DNA of 64,000 bases from Bordetella flabilis (GTDB lineage: Bacteria; Pseudomonadota; Gammaproteobacteria; Burkholderiales; Burkholderiaceae_B), in NCBI RefSeq assembly GCF_001676725.1, contig NZ_CP016172.1, positions 1,302,001-1,366,000 on the forward strand, read 5' to 3'. Both the position numbers and the translations under genes were made by a program. This document shows positions 26,221-35,445 of the stretch, piece after piece. The notes beneath the pieces are model-generated. The model worked only from the letters and a program-made list of their open reading frames with translations. It had not been told where the DNA came from and searched no databases. Positions within the stretch are counted from its first letter, which is position 1. Each line of letters starts with the position of its first letter.

Positions 26221-27050
26221 CCGGACCCGCAGTCCGGCGCGCGCTCATCGTCGATCACGTTATCGATGATCAGGTGCGGCTGCCCCAGGGTACAGCGCTC
26301 GATGCGCGCCGAAACGCCGTATACCCCTGCCAGTGTCGCCGGTGTGATGACATCCACGGGGGATCCTTCCGCGGCCATCCGGCCTTCGTGGATGAGCACG
26401 GCATGGTCGGTGTGCCGCAGCGCCATGTCCAGGTCGTGCAGCACGATGAGCGTGACCAATCCGCGCGCCGCCGTTTCGCGCTTGAGCAAGGCCATGACCT
26501 GGAACCGGTGATGCAGGTCGAGCGCCGACAGGGGCTCGTCCAGCAACAGTACGCGCGGCTCGCGTATCAGGGCCTGCGCCAGTCCTGCCAACTGCTTCTG
26601 GCCTCCCGATAGTTCGTCGAGATAGCACAGCGCCAGATCGCCGATGCCCAGCCGCGAGAGCAGGGCCATTGCGGCATCCGCGTCAGTCTCCACGGAGCCG
26701 CGCGCATGGGCGCGGGCGGCCACCAGGACGGATTCCAACACCCGCAGGTGCACGGCCGCGGGCAGGCTCTGCGGCATATACGCAATAAGCCGTGACCGCG
26801 CCGCGGGCGCCAGATGACCCAGGTCCTGCCCGTCTACCGCCAGTTGCCCGCGACGGGCCGGCACCAGGCCCGCAATCGCTTTCAGCAGCGTGGACTTGCC
26901 GCTACCGTTGGGTCCGAGCAGCGCCGTCAGCCGGCCGGCCGGCAACGCCGGCAAGGACAAACCCCGTATGACGTCCTGTTTGCCATAGGCGACGTGCAGC
27001 CCGGAAATCGCGAGAGGCGTGTCGTTCGTGCCGGGAGCTATGGGGTTCAT
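26217..27050 (-). CDS. ABC transporter ATPase, FecE/BtuD type (iron-siderophore or cobalamin uptake)
   Basis: This 277-residue ATPase has Walker A GPNGSGKST at residues 46-54, the Q-loop near YMPQS, the signature LSGGQKQ at 147-153, Walker B VLLLDEPLSALD and the H-loop HDLDMALRHTD. Its order of motifs and the companion permease place it in the FecE/FepC/BtuD group that powers uptake of ferric siderophores, heme or vitamin B12. The ATG at 27050 was preferred to an in-frame TTG at 27062. It follows the permease by 66 bp on the same strand. Its end overlaps tssM by 4 bp, tail to tail. Confidence 0.9.
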   Translation of the reverse strand: MNPIAPGTNDTPLAISGLHVAYGKQDVIRGLSLPALPAGRLTALLGPNGSGKSTLLKAIAGLVPARRGQLAVDGQDLGHLAPAARSRLIAYMPQSLPAAVHLRVLESVLVAARAHARGSVETDADAAMALLSRLGIGDLALCYLDELSGGQKQLAGLAQALIREPRVLLLDEPLSALDLHHRFQVMALLKRETAARGLVTLIVLHDLDMALRHTDHAVLIHEGRMAAEGSPVDVITPATLAGVYGVSARIERCTLGQPHLIIDNVIDDERAPDCGSG

Positions 27051-27116
27051 GGTCGGTGGCAAGCGCGCACGGCGGGAGCCGTTCGGCGGATCTGGTTCAG
27101 GATCGTTCGGGTTCGT

Positions 27117-28196
27117 TCAGGGCAGCCGGCGCCGCAGCACCACGGCCAGGAAGAAAGGCAGGCCCACGAAGGCGGTCACGATACCTATCGGAATCACAAG
27201 GCCGTCCACGATGCGCTTGGATACGAGCGACGCGAACGAAAGTACAACCGCGCCGATCAGCGCGCTCGCAGCAAGGTAAAAGCGGTGGTCTTCGCCGAAC
27301 AGGCGACGGGCCATATGCGGCGCCACCAGCCCGACGAAGCCGATCACCCCCACCGCGGACACCGTCAGCGCCGACAGCAGACTGATGCGGGCGAGCGCAG
27401 CCAAACGTACTGCCCGCACGTCCACGCCGAAGCTCGCGGCGCGCTCCTCGCCGAGCCGCAAGGCCGTCAGCCGCCATGCGGCGCGCAAGGAAAATGGCAG
27501 GACCAGCGCCAGGGCAGCCGCAAGCACGGCCAGGCGCGTCCAACTCGCGCGGCCGAGGCTGCCCATCGTCCAGAACACCAGGTTTTGCAACGCCTGGGGG
27601 CTGGCCACGAACTGGATACCGGAGACGAGCGCATTGCACAGAAACACCACGGCGATGCCGAACAGGACGACGCCGCTGGTCTGCATCCCGCTCCAACGGG
27701 CGACGGCATCCAGCAACAGGGCGCCTGCCGCGGCGAACACAAAGGCGCTGGCGGCGATTGCCCAGTCCGCCGGCACCGCGGCGGGCAGCCAGGCATCGAA
27801 AACAATGGCCAGGGAGGCGCCGAGCGCGGCCGCCGCCGTCACGCCCAAGGTATCGGGGCTGCCCAGGGGATTGTTGAGGACCGTCTGCATTTCGGCGCCG
27901 GCCAGTCCCAGCGCCATGCCGACCACCACCGCGGCGCAGGCATAAGGCAGCCGTATCGCCCAGACGATGGCGCGATCGGCCGGCGCGGCGGTGTCGGGAT
28001 GCAGCAGCGCCTGGCGCAAGGCCGCGGGGGACAGGGACGATGTGCCGGCCAGGAGGTCCGCCACCACGGCGATGGCAAGCAGGGCGACCAGTCCGAGCAA
28101 CAGCCATCGCCGCCGGCGGAGGATACGCCGGTAGGCCGGCAACGGGTCTATATCCGCATGCGGGGCCATGCGCGCGCCGTGGGCCCGGTCCGACAT
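27117..28196 (-). CDS. ABC transporter permease, FecCD family
   Basis: The 359-residue protein has about nine to ten membrane helices and the FecCD/BtuC landmarks: RLPYACAAVVVGMALGLAGA and TVLNNPLGSPDTLGV near residues 82-122, GERAASFGV-like coupling segment LGEERAASFGVD, and GVIGFVGLVAPHMARRLFGE with the DHRFYLAASALIGAVVL region after it. It moves a metal-chelate across the inner membrane with the adjacent ATPase. No periplasmic binding protein or TonB receptor gene lies in this window, so the substrate is unclear. The ATG at 28196 was chosen over an upstream TTG; an ATG at 28169 is also possible. It starts 22 bp after the cpoB stop and may be read through from the tol operon. Confidence 0.9.
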   Translation of the reverse strand: MSDRAHGARMAPHADIDPLPAYRRILRRRRWLLLGLVALLAIAVVADLLAGTSSLSPAALRQALLHPDTAAPADRAIVWAIRLPYACAAVVVGMALGLAGAEMQTVLNNPLGSPDTLGVTAAAALGASLAIVFDAWLPAAVPADWAIAASAFVFAAAGALLLDAVARWSGMQTSGVVLFGIAVVFLCNALVSGIQFVASPQALQNLVFWTMGSLGRASWTRLAVLAAALALVLPFSLRAAWRLTALRLGEERAASFGVDVRAVRLAALARISLLSALTVSAVGVIGFVGLVAPHMARRLFGEDHRFYLAASALIGAVVLSFASLVSKRIVDGLVIPIGIVTAFVGLPFFLAVVLRRRLP

Positions 28197-28218
28197 GCGG
28201 GGCGGCCCGATCAAGCCG

Positions 28219-28905
28219 CTATTGCAGCAGTTGCAGGCGGTTCTTGGCCGTATCGGCGGCCGGCGTGGACGGGTAATCCTTGACGATACGCTGCAACGTC
28301 GCCTTGGCGCCCGTGCGGTTGTTCATCTCGATCTGGCTGCCGGCGATCACCAGCAGCGCATCCGGTGCGCGCGGATTGTCCGGCGCGTTCTTGATCATGG
28401 TCTGCAGTTGCTCGATCGCCCCGCGGTAATCCTTGGTTGCGTAGCGGCTGCTGCCCAGGTAGAACTGCGCGGTGGGTGCCAACTGACTGTTCGGATACAA
28501 GGCCAGAAAGGCCGTCAAGGCTTCGGCCGCATCCTTGTACTGGCCAGCGCGGAAACGTTCGATGGCGCCATCGTAGGTGGCCTGCTCCTGCGGATCCCCA
28601 GCGGTCGCGCCGCCGGTATCGGACTGCGAACCGTTGGCCGGCGCACGCGGCACGGCCTGGTGCGTCACCTGCTCGATCTGGTTGCGCAGTTCAGTCACCT
28701 GCTGCTGCAGCGACTGGATCTGGTCGTTCAACTGCATGCGTGCGCGGTTGTTGATGTCGTTCATCTGCTGCAATTGCTTGCGCAGATCCAGGATCGCGTT
28801 GCGTGCCTCATCGTCCGAAAACGCGTGGGCGGTGGAGGACAGGACGGCGCAGGCCAGGCCGGCCGCCGCCATCAGGGTGCGCAGGTACGGAACGCGATCG
28901 CTCAT
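28219..28905 (-). CDS. cpoB: Cell-division coordinator CpoB (YbgF)
   Basis: The 228-residue protein has a signal peptide ending about STAHAFSDD, an N-terminal coiled coil for trimerisation (roughly residues 30-80, LRKQLQQMNDINNRARMQLN) and a linker. C-terminal TPR repeats contain YDGAIERFRAGQYKDAAEA, then FLALYPNSQLAPTAQFYLG and YRGAIEQLQTMIKNAPDN. CpoB acts in the periplasm, linking Tol-Pal driven outer-membrane constriction to peptidoglycan synthesis. It is the last canonical gene of the tol-pal operon here. I chose the ATG at 28905, just before the signal peptide. A terminator-like hairpin lies between it and pal. Confidence 0.93.
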   Translation of the reverse strand: MSDRVPYLRTLMAAAGLACAVLSSTAHAFSDDEARNAILDLRKQLQQMNDINNRARMQLNDQIQSLQQQVTELRNQIEQVTHQAVPRAPANGSQSDTGGATAGDPQEQATYDGAIERFRAGQYKDAAEALTAFLALYPNSQLAPTAQFYLGSSRYATKDYRGAIEQLQTMIKNAPDNPRAPDALLVIAGSQIEMNNRTGAKATLQRIVKDYPSTPAADTAKNRLQLLQ

Positions 28906-28921
28906 GGGAATTCCTGGGTCA

Positions 28922-28964
28922 AGATAAAAACAAGCGTCGGGCGGCCGACAGGCCATCCCGACGC
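28922..28964 (-). terminator. Terminator-like hairpin between pal and cpoB
   Basis: Read on the minus strand, an 8-bp perfect stem (GCGTCGGG with CCCGACGC, 28934-28941 and 28957-28964) is followed by TTGTTTTTATC. It sits between pal and cpoB and may attenuate transcription into cpoB and the ABC genes. Confidence 0.7.
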
Positions 28965-28998
28965 ATGGGTAGAGCACTAAGCCTGTCGGCCGTATGGA

Positions 28999-29496
28999 TC
29001 AACGCTGATAGCTGATGTCCACACGACGGTCTTGCGCCCAGCCTGCTTCGTCGGTACCCGTGGCGTGCTCCTTGCCGAAGCTGGTCACTTCGATTTGGCT
29101 CGGGCTCACGCCGCTCAGCTTCATCAGGTCGGCGACGGCGTTGCCGCGACGCGTACCGAGCGCCAGGTTGTATTCGGAGCTGCCGCGCGGGTCGGTGTTG
29201 CCTTCCAGGCGCACCTTCTGCGAGGCATGGCTGGCCAGGTAGCCGGCGTGGGTGTTCACCAGCGACTTGTACTGGTCCGCCACCGCATAGCTGTCGAAGT
29301 CGAAATACACCGACTTCTGTTGCGCCAGGATGCTGTTCGGGTTGAACGGATCAAGGATCTGACCCCCCGTACCAGCCGTACCTTGGCTGGTGCCCGTCCC
29401 CTGACCAGCCTTGTCGTCGAGAGGGACGGAGCTGCAGGCAGCCAGGGTGGTGGCAAGCGCTGCGATGGTTAGGCTTTTGGCAATGCGCGACTTCAT
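28999..29496 (-). CDS. pal: Peptidoglycan-associated lipoprotein Pal
   Basis: The 165-residue protein has a lipoprotein signal with lipobox LAAC (Cys near residue 21), a Gly/Thr-rich linker and an OmpA-like domain. The domain includes VYFDFDSYAVADQYKSLVN, then RLEGNTDPRGSSEYNLALG with RRGNAVADLM after it. Pal binds peptidoglycan from the outer membrane and receives TolB. The start at 29496 follows an AAGGAA ribosome site. The frame extends 19 codons upstream without lipoprotein features. It lies 35 bp after tolB. Length and all landmark residues are typical. Confidence 0.96.
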   Translation of the reverse strand: MKSRIAKSLTIAALATTLAACSSVPLDDKAGQGTGTSQGTAGTGGQILDPFNPNSILAQQKSVYFDFDSYAVADQYKSLVNTHAGYLASHASQKVRLEGNTDPRGSSEYNLALGTRRGNAVADLMKLSGVSPSQIEVTSFGKEHATGTDEAGWAQDRRVDISYQR

Positions 29497-29531
29497 GATG
29501 GTTCCTTTATTGATTGAGTGAGTCACACGTG

Positions 29532-30842
29532 TTAGCGGGTAAATGGACCCCAAGTCGGTTCATTGATCTGACCATTCAATACCGAAAGCGTCTGACGAAC
29601 GCGTCCGTCGCTCGATACCACTGCAAGAACATTACGGCCGCCTTGGATCGCCGCGTATAGTACTTGCATTCCATTCGGAGCAAAACTGGGAGACTGGTCG
29701 TCGTTGCCTGCAGTCAGCAAGGTTTCGGTTCCGCTGGACAAATTGAGCGAAGCGATGCGAAATGCTCCGTCGCGTCTTGCAACGTACAGCAGCGTCTGAC
29801 CGTCGGGGGAAATACGGGGTGAGACGTTGTAACTACCGTTAAATGTCAGCCGGCGCGCTTCGCCGCCATCGAGCCCCACTTGGTAAATCTGCGGGCCACC
29901 GCTGCGGTCGCTGGTGAAAATAATGGAGCGTCCGTCCGGCGTGAACGTCGGTTCGGTGTCGATGCCGGGCGAACGGGTGATCCGGCGCAGGTTCGAACCA
30001 TCCGCGCCGATGGTGTAAATCTGCGACAGTCCATCCCGCGTCAGCACGATGGCCAGCATGCTGCCGTCGGGCGACCATGCCGGCGCACTGTTGTTGCCCT
30101 TGTAATTGGCAACCGGCACCCGGGCGCTCGTGGCGAGCGTGTGCACATACACCACGGGCTTGCCCGACTCGAAGCTCACATAGGCCAGGCGGCTGCCGTC
30201 CGGGGACCAGCGCGGTGAAATGATCGGCTCGCGCGACCGCAGGGCCACTTGCGGATTCTGCCCATCGGCATCGGCGACCTGCAGTTCGTAGGTGCTGCCC
30301 TGCTTCAATACATAGGCGATGCGGGTGGAGAACACGCCGCGCACGCCCGTAATCTTTTCGTAGATACGGTCCGCGATCTGGTGCGCCACGCGGCGCAGTT
30401 CCTGTTGGGAACCGGAAAACGCCACGCCGTCGAGTTGCGCCCGCTTCACGGTGTCGCCCAGGCGATAGCGGATGTCGTAGCGGCCGTCCGGCGTGGGGTT
30501 GACGCTGCCGTACGCCAGGAAGTCGGCACCCTTGCCGCGCCAGTCGTCATAGTTGACCGCACTGTCCACCGTCAGGCCGGCGTTCGTGGCGTCCACCAGA
30601 CGGAACTGGCCGGTGCGGCCCAGGTCGGCGCGGATCACGTCGGCCAGCGCCTGGCCGCGGGTGGCGTCACCGCCGAAATCGGCAATGGCCACGGGGTACT
30701 GGGTGGCGCCCGTACCCGAGATGTCGACGCGCAATTGGGCGTGCGCGGGGCGGCCGGTCGCCAGGACTGCCAACAATGCCAGCAGACCGAACCCGTAGGT
30801 CCGCCATGAAGCCAGCGGGGATCGGCGGGAAGCGGGAGTCAT
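29532..30842 (-). CDS. tolB: Tol-Pal system periplasmic protein TolB
   Basis: This 436-residue protein has a signal peptide ending near GRPAHAQ, an N-terminal domain (QYPVAIADFGGD through AYGSVNPTPDGRYDIRYRL) and a six-bladed WD40-like beta-propeller. Repeated motifs such as SPRWSPDGSRLAYVSFESG, then SAPAWSPDGSMLAIVLTRDG and EPTFTPDGRSIIFTSD mark the blades. TolB moves between Pal and TolA during division. I chose the ATG at 30842, preceded by a CAGGAG site; an ATG at 30866 would overlap the end of tolA. Gene order and length are canonical. Confidence 0.96.
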   Translation of the reverse strand: MTPASRRSPLASWRTYGFGLLALLAVLATGRPAHAQLRVDISGTGATQYPVAIADFGGDATRGQALADVIRADLGRTGQFRLVDATNAGLTVDSAVNYDDWRGKGADFLAYGSVNPTPDGRYDIRYRLGDTVKRAQLDGVAFSGSQQELRRVAHQIADRIYEKITGVRGVFSTRIAYVLKQGSTYELQVADADGQNPQVALRSREPIISPRWSPDGSRLAYVSFESGKPVVYVHTLATSARVPVANYKGNNSAPAWSPDGSMLAIVLTRDGLSQIYTIGADGSNLRRITRSPGIDTEPTFTPDGRSIIFTSDRSGGPQIYQVGLDGGEARRLTFNGSYNVSPRISPDGQTLLYVARRDGAFRIASLNLSSGTETLLTAGNDDQSPSFAPNGMQVLYAAIQGGRNVLAVVSSDGRVRQTLSVLNGQINEPTWGPFTR

Positions 30843-30858
30843 GGTGAGCAATCTCCTG

Positions 30859-32028
30859 TCAGTCATACATGCGGTAAATAACGTCGATCACCGGTTCGTA
30901 ACGTCCCGTCGACGGCTTCGGGAAGGGGTTGCACCGACGGATGCCGGTTTCCACGGCACTATCGAAGCCCCGGTTGCCCGACGACGAGGTCAGCGTGACC
31001 GCCGAAACCGTGCCATCAGAACGTAACTGTACCCGGTATTGCGCGGTGGGGTTGGCCGAGCCGGCCCTGGGCGGGGTCGGATAGGACACGCCGGGCTGGA
31101 TGCACGCGCGCACCTTGGCCCCATAGCCATCGTCGCGGCCGCCACCGGCCTGGTTGCGGTCCGCCGTGCCGCCGGGGATACCGGCCGCACCCAGCGCATC
31201 GTTGCGGAACGCTTCTTTCAGGGCCCGATCGGCCGCGGCCTTCTTGGCCGCGTCTTCCTTGGCTTTCTTTTCAGCGGCGGCTTTTTCCGCCGCCGCCTTT
31301 TCGGCGGCTGCTTTTTCGGCCGCCGCTTTGTCCGCTGCGGCTTTTTCGGCTGCCGCTTTCTTGGCGGCATCGTCGCGTGCTTTTTTCTCTGCCGCGGCCT
31401 TGTCGGCTGCGGCTTTCTCGGCCGCTGCCTTTTCGGCCGCTGCCTTTTCCGCAGCCGCCTTTTCCGCCGCGGCCTTGTCAGCCGCGGCTTTTTCAGCGGC
31501 CGCCTTGGCGGCGGCGGCTTTCTCCGCTTCCTGGCGTTGCTTTTCCAGGCGTTGTTTTTCCTCGAGCGCCGCTTGCTGGCGCTCTTTCTCCAGCCGCGCC
31601 TTTTCCGCTTCCGCGGCCTGGCGGTCCTTTTCTTCCTGCTCTTTTTTCTTGCGGGCTTCGTTCAGCGCGATCTCCGGGTCCGGCTCATCCTTGGGCTGGG
31701 CCTGGGGCGGCGGCGGAGGAGGAGGGGGTGCCGGCTGCGGCTGCGGCGGGGGGGGCGGCGGCGGCGGTTCGGGCTGCGGCTTGGGTTGCGGTTGCGGCGG
31801 GGTGGGGTCGGGCTGGGGTTGCGGCGGCGGCGACACGGGCGAATCGCCGTTGGCCCACAACTGCACCTGGACGGGCCCCGGGTTTTCGGTACGCCAGTTC
31901 ACGCCCAGCACAAGCACGAGCACAAGAATCAGGTGGACCAGGACGGCAAGGCCGAGCGCCTTGCGGTTGTCCTGCACAGGGGGCGCTTCGGGAGGGCGGC
32001 TATGGTGCTTGATAAGTGGCGGCGTCAT
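30859..32028 (-). CDS. tolA: Tol-Pal system inner-membrane linker TolA
   Basis: The 389-residue protein has one N-terminal membrane helix ([20 protein letters not shown], residues 24-43), then a Pro/Gln-rich segment at about 60-110. A long charged helical region of [12 protein letters not shown] repeats follows (about 125-275), and then the C-terminal TolA domain with [16 protein letters not shown] and a [19 protein letters not shown] segment. TolA spans the periplasm and transmits TolQR energy to TolB and Pal. The repeat region is low in complexity at DNA level too, so its length may vary among strains. It starts 27 bp after tolR. Confidence 0.95.
   Translation of the reverse strand: MTPPLIKHHSRPPEAPPVQDNRKALGLAVLVHLILVLVLVLGVNWRTENPGPVQVQLWANGDSPVSPPPQPQPDPTPPQPQPKPQPEPPPPPPPPQPQPAPPPPPPPPQAQPKDEPDPEIALNEARKKKEQEEKDRQAAEAEKARLEKERQQAALEEKQRLEKQRQEAEKAAAAKAAAEKAAADKAAAEKAAAEKAAAEKAAAEKAAADKAAAEKKARDDAAKKAAAEKAAADKAAAEKAAAEKAAAEKAAAEKKAKEDAAKKAAADRALKEAFRNDALGAAGIPGGTADRNQAGGGRDDGYGAKVRACIQPGVSYPTPPRAGSANPTAQYRVQLRSDGTVSAVTLTSSSGNRGFDSAVETGIRRCNPFPKPSTGRYEPVIDVIYRMYD
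31235..31665. repeat. Coding repeat region inside tolA
   Basis: Degenerate 9-18 bp units (minus-strand GCCGCCGAAAAAGC-like, encoding AAAEK and AAADK) recur over this stretch. They form the rigid TolA helix. They are a natural site for unit gain or loss. Confidence 0.7.
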
Positions 32029-32055
32029 GGAATGGCAAGCGGGTCTGGGCGACGG

Positions 32056-32547
32056 CTATCGCTTGGGGGCGGCAGGGGTCGGCCGCTGCGGTTGCCCGGC
32101 CGCGGCGGCAGCCGCCCCGGTCGAAGATTGCTGGTCGACCAGCAGCCCGAGCCGCGTGATGCCATTGGTGCGCAGTTCATCCATCACCTTGACGACCGAT
32201 TCGTAAGGCACTTTGCCGTCCGCGGCAATGACGACCGGCGTATCGGCGGTGATGCGCGAACGCACCTGGCTGACCAGTTCAGCACGTCCGATGGTCTCCG
32301 GGTTCGCCCCCGGTTCGCGCAGGCGCAAGGCGATGTCGCCGTTCTGCGATATCTGCACTTCCAGCGGCTTGACGGGCACGTCCGAGGCCTGGCCCACGGA
32401 GGGCAGGTTGATCAGGCCGGGCGTGATCAGCGGCGCCGTGACCATGAAGATCACCAGCAGCACCAGCATCACGTCGATATACGGCACCACGTTGATGTCG
32501 GCCTTCATGCGGCGGCCGGCGCGGCCGCCCGAGCGTACCGAGGGCAT
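32056..32547 (-). CDS. tolR: Tol-Pal system protein TolR
   Basis: The 163-residue protein has the ExbD/TolR layout: a short cytoplasmic N-terminus with the DINVVPYIDVMLVLLVIFMV stretch, whose Asp in the membrane helix carries protons, then a periplasmic domain with ITADTPVVIAADGKVPYESV. The C-terminus has an Ala/Pro/Gln-rich extension. TolR forms the proton-driven stator with TolQ. Its ATG overlaps the tolQ stop (TAATG), so translation is coupled. The length is slightly above the E. coli protein because of the tail. Confidence 0.96.
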   Translation of the reverse strand: MPSVRSGGRAGRRMKADINVVPYIDVMLVLLVIFMVTAPLITPGLINLPSVGQASDVPVKPLEVQISQNGDIALRLREPGANPETIGRAELVSQVRSRITADTPVVIAADGKVPYESVVKVMDELRTNGITRLGLLVDQQSSTGAAAAAAGQPQRPTPAAPKR

Positions 32548-33224
32548 TAGCGCACCTGCCGTTGCAGAATATTCAGGAACTCGTCGACGAAGCTGTCGAA
32601 ACGGATGGACAAGCGGTCGATGTCGTTGGTGAAGCGGTTATACGCCACGACCGCCGGGATCGCCGCGAACAGGCCGATCGCCGTGGCGATCAAGGCCTCG
32701 GCGATGCCGGGCGCCACCGAGGCCAGCGTGGCCTGCTGCATATTGGACAGCCCGATGAAGGCGTGCATGATGCCCCATACCGTACCGAGCAGGCCGATGT
32801 AGGGGCTGACGGAACCCGCCGATGCCAGGAAGTTCAAGTGCGCTTCCAGGGCATCCATTTCCCGTTGGTATGCGGCCCGCATGGCGCGGCGTGCACCATC
32901 GAGCACGGCATTGGCGTCGCTGGCCGCGGCGCGGCGCGCCTTCAGGAATTCCGTCATGCCGGCGTCGAAGATGCGCGCCAGCGCGCCTTGTTCGGCGCGG
33001 CGGCTGGCCACCGCCTGTTGCAGCATGGACAAATCCCCACCCGACCAGAAGTCGTCCTCGAAGCGGCGCGTCTGCTGGTGGGCTTTCTTTATTGCGTAGC
33101 GCTTGCCGAAGATATAGGTCCAGGACATGATGGAAATGCCCAGGAGCAGCAGCATGATCAACTGAACCGGCACGCTCGCGTGCGCGATCAGTGCAAACAA
33201 CGACAGGTCGTTGGAGACTTGCAT
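32547..33224 (-). CDS. tolQ: Tol-Pal system proton-channel protein TolQ
   Basis: The 225-residue protein is a MotA/TolQ/ExbB family channel with three membrane helices: near residues 12-38 (VPVQLIMLLLLGISIMSWTY), 134-155 (YIGLLGTVWGIMHAFIGLS) and 170-190 (EALIATAIGLFAAIPAVVAY). The family block SPYIGLLGTVWGIM is fully recognisable. It powers TolA with the proton gradient. I chose the ATG at 33224; the frame continues 27 codons upstream without similarity. Only two bases separate it from ybgC, and its stop overlaps tolR. Confidence 0.96.
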   Translation of the reverse strand: MQVSNDLSLFALIAHASVPVQLIMLLLLGISIMSWTYIFGKRYAIKKAHQQTRRFEDDFWSGGDLSMLQQAVASRRAEQGALARIFDAGMTEFLKARRAAASDANAVLDGARRAMRAAYQREMDALEAHLNFLASAGSVSPYIGLLGTVWGIMHAFIGLSNMQQATLASVAPGIAEALIATAIGLFAAIPAVVAYNRFTNDIDRLSIRFDSFVDEFLNILQRQVR

Positions 33225-33226
33225 TT

Positions 33227-33649
33227 TTATCCCTGAATAGATTCGAGTGTTGCGCGCAATTCCGCAGGCAGCTCGGCCGGCTTCATGACCACATCCACAC
33301 AGCACACTTGGATATTGCCTTCGGCCAGCAGTTCCCCGCTGCGCTCCGCCCGCTGCGCGAAGTGTATCGAAGCGCGGCCCACTCGTGTGACACGCGATCG
33401 TATGGTAAGGACATCATCCAGACGGGCGGGCCTGCGATAGGCCATGTCCAGGTTCCGGACGACAAACAGCAGGCCGCTTTCACGGGCCAGCCGGGATTGA
33501 TCGAAGCCGAGCGCACGCAGCCATTCCGTGCGCCCGCGCTCCATGTACTTAAGGTAATTCGCGTAGAACACTACGCCGCCGGCGTCCGTGTCTTCGTAAT
33601 AGACACGGACATCGACGGTGGATTCGGCGAATGGGGACGACAGGGTCAA
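33227..33649 (-). CDS. ybgC: Acyl-CoA thioesterase YbgC (hotdog fold)
   Basis: This 140-residue protein shows the hotdog thioesterase signature [20 protein letters not shown] near the N-terminus, with Asp in YEDTDAGG as the usual catalytic residue, then [14 protein letters not shown]. YbgC hydrolyses acyl-CoA or acyl-ACP thioesters and is the first gene of tol operons. No ATG or GTG fits, so the likely start is the TTG at 33649. This TTG overlaps the proS stop as TTGA, implying that ybgC is translated by ribosomes finishing proS. Two bases separate its stop from tolQ. The start codon is inferred, the family is clear. Confidence 0.92.
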   Translation of the reverse strand: MTLSSPFAESTVDVRVYYEDTDAGGVVFYANYLKYMERGRTEWLRALGFDQSRLARESGLLFVVRNLDMAYRRPARLDDVLTIRSRVTRVGRASIHFAQRAERSGELLAEGNIQVCCVDVVMKPAELPAELRATLESIQG

Positions 33650-35379
33650 AGGGTTTCCAGCTTGGCCAGCACCTGCTCCAGCGCGAGATCGACGGGCACC
33701 TTGGCGGCCTCGACCTCGCTGCGGGCCTGCAATTCGAGCACACCGTCCTTCAGGCCGCGCTCTCCAACTGTTACGCGCAAGGGGATGCCGATAAGCTCCC
33801 ACTCCGCGAACATGACCCCCGGCCGGATATCCCGGTCGTCCAGGATAACGTCGATCCCGCGCGCGCGCAGGGCGGCGTACAGCGCCTCCGCCTTGTCACG
33901 AACAGTTTCATTTTTACCCCACCCCACCGGGCAGATCACCACTTCGAACGGGGCGATGGGCCGCGGCCACACCACGCCGCGCTCGTCATGGTTCTGTTCG
34001 ATCGCCGCCGCGGCGATACGGGTGATGCCGATGCCGTAGCACCCCATCTCCAGCATCGCGGGCTTGCCGGTCTCGTCCAGGAACGTCGCCTTGAGCGCCG
34101 ACGAATATTTGGTGCCGAGGTAGAAGACATGCCCGACCTCGATCCCGCGTTGGATCGCCAGCGTGCCGCGCCCGTCCGGCGCCGGATCGCCCGCCACCAC
34201 ATTGCGCAGGTCGGCGACGTCGGCGGGTTCCGGGATATCCCGTCCCCAATTTACCCCCACGTAATGGTAGTCCTCGCGGTTGGCCCCGCACACGAAGTCG
34301 TGCATGTTGGCCACCGTGCGGTCCGCCACCACCTGGACGGGTTGCCGGGTGTCGATCGGGCCCAGATACCCCGGCTTGCAGCCGAAGTGCGCAAGAATTT
34401 CGTCTTCGGTCGCGAAACGGTAGCCCTTGTCCAGCCCCGGCACCTTGGCGGTCTTGATTTCGTTCAGCGTATGGTCCCCGCGCAGCAGCAGCAGCCAGAT
34501 GCGCACTTGGCCGGGCTCCGGTTCCGTAGCCAGCACGATGGACTTGACGGTCGTCTCCAGCGGGATGTCCAGCAACGCGGCGACGTCCTCGCATTTGGCT
34601 GCGCCCGGCGTCGGCACGGCTTCCAGGCTGCGCGTGGCAGCCGGTCGCTGGGCCAGGAGCGGGGCCGCCTCGGCCAGTTCGATGTTCGCCGCGTATTGGG
34701 TTTCCGGGTTGTATACGATCAAGTCCTCGCCGGTGTCGGCGATCACCTGGAATTCATGGCTGCGGCTGCCGCCGATGGATCCCGTATCGGCGGCCACGGC
34801 GCGGAATTCCAATCCCAGCCGCGTAAAGATGCGCACATAGGCGTCGTACATGACCTGGTAGCTGCGCAGGGCCCCCGCTTCGTCGCGGTCGAAGGAGTAC
34901 GCGTCCTTCATGGTGAATTCCCGGCCTCGCATCAGCCCAAAGCGCGGGCGGCGCTCGTCGCGGAACTTGGTCTGGATATGGTAGAAGTTCAGCGGCAACT
35001 GGCGCCAGCTGTGGATCTCGTTGCGCGCGATATCCGTAATGACTTCCTCGGAGGTCGGCTGCAGCACGAAATCCCGCTGGTGGCGGTCCTTGATACGCAG
35101 CAGTTCCGGGCCGTACTGCTCCCAGCGGCCGGATTCCTGCCACAGCTCAGCCGGCTGCACGACCGGCATCAGCAGCTCCATCGCGCCGGCGGCATTCATT
35201 TCCTCGCGCACGATGGCTTCGATCTTGCGCACCACGCGCAGGCCCAGCGGCATATAGGTATAGATACCTCCCGCCAGCTTGCGGATCATGCCAGCCCGGG
35301 TCATGAGCTGGTGGCTGACAATTTCGGCCTCGGCGGGCGCTTCTTTGAGAGTATTGATGTGATAGTTGGCGGCGCGCAT
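33646..35379 (-). CDS. proS: Prolyl-tRNA synthetase
   Basis: The 577-residue enzyme attaches proline to tRNA-Pro in the cytoplasm. It begins [20 protein letters not shown], followed by the class II motif 1 region [20 protein letters not shown], then motif 2 with [20 protein letters not shown]. An inserted YbaK-like editing domain lies at about residues 225-385 ([20 protein letters not shown]). Motif 3 has [16 protein letters not shown] sequence, and the anticodon-binding domain closes the protein. The length and insertion are those of the bacterial type. Its TGA stop overlaps the TTG start of ybgC. It is divergent from rppH. Confidence 0.97.
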   Translation of the reverse strand: MRAANYHINTLKEAPAEAEIVSHQLMTRAGMIRKLAGGIYTYMPLGLRVVRKIEAIVREEMNAAGAMELLMPVVQPAELWQESGRWEQYGPELLRIKDRHQRDFVLQPTSEEVITDIARNEIHSWRQLPLNFYHIQTKFRDERRPRFGLMRGREFTMKDAYSFDRDEAGALRSYQVMYDAYVRIFTRLGLEFRAVAADTGSIGGSRSHEFQVIADTGEDLIVYNPETQYAANIELAEAAPLLAQRPAATRSLEAVPTPGAAKCEDVAALLDIPLETTVKSIVLATEPEPGQVRIWLLLLRGDHTLNEIKTAKVPGLDKGYRFATEDEILAHFGCKPGYLGPIDTRQPVQVVADRTVANMHDFVCGANREDYHYVGVNWGRDIPEPADVADLRNVVAGDPAPDGRGTLAIQRGIEVGHVFYLGTKYSSALKATFLDETGKPAMLEMGCYGIGITRIAAAAIEQNHDERGVVWPRPIAPFEVVICPVGWGKNETVRDKAEALYAALRARGIDVILDDRDIRPGVMFAEWELIGIPLRVTVGERGLKDGVLELQARSEVEAAKVPVDLALEQVLAKLETL

Positions 35380-35380
35380 G

Positions 35381-35409
35381 GTTTCCAGGAGGCGTCAGGT
35401 ACGTATAAT
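35381..35409 (+). promoter_or_regulatory. Probable rppH promoter
   Basis: A perfect -10 TATAAT lies at 35404-35409, 37 bp before rppH. The -35 at the proper distance (GTTTCC at 35381) is weak. Transcription would start near 35416. Confidence 0.5.
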
Positions 35410-35445
35410 CAGGCGTAATTGTATTGAATTTGGTGGGGGTGGCCC

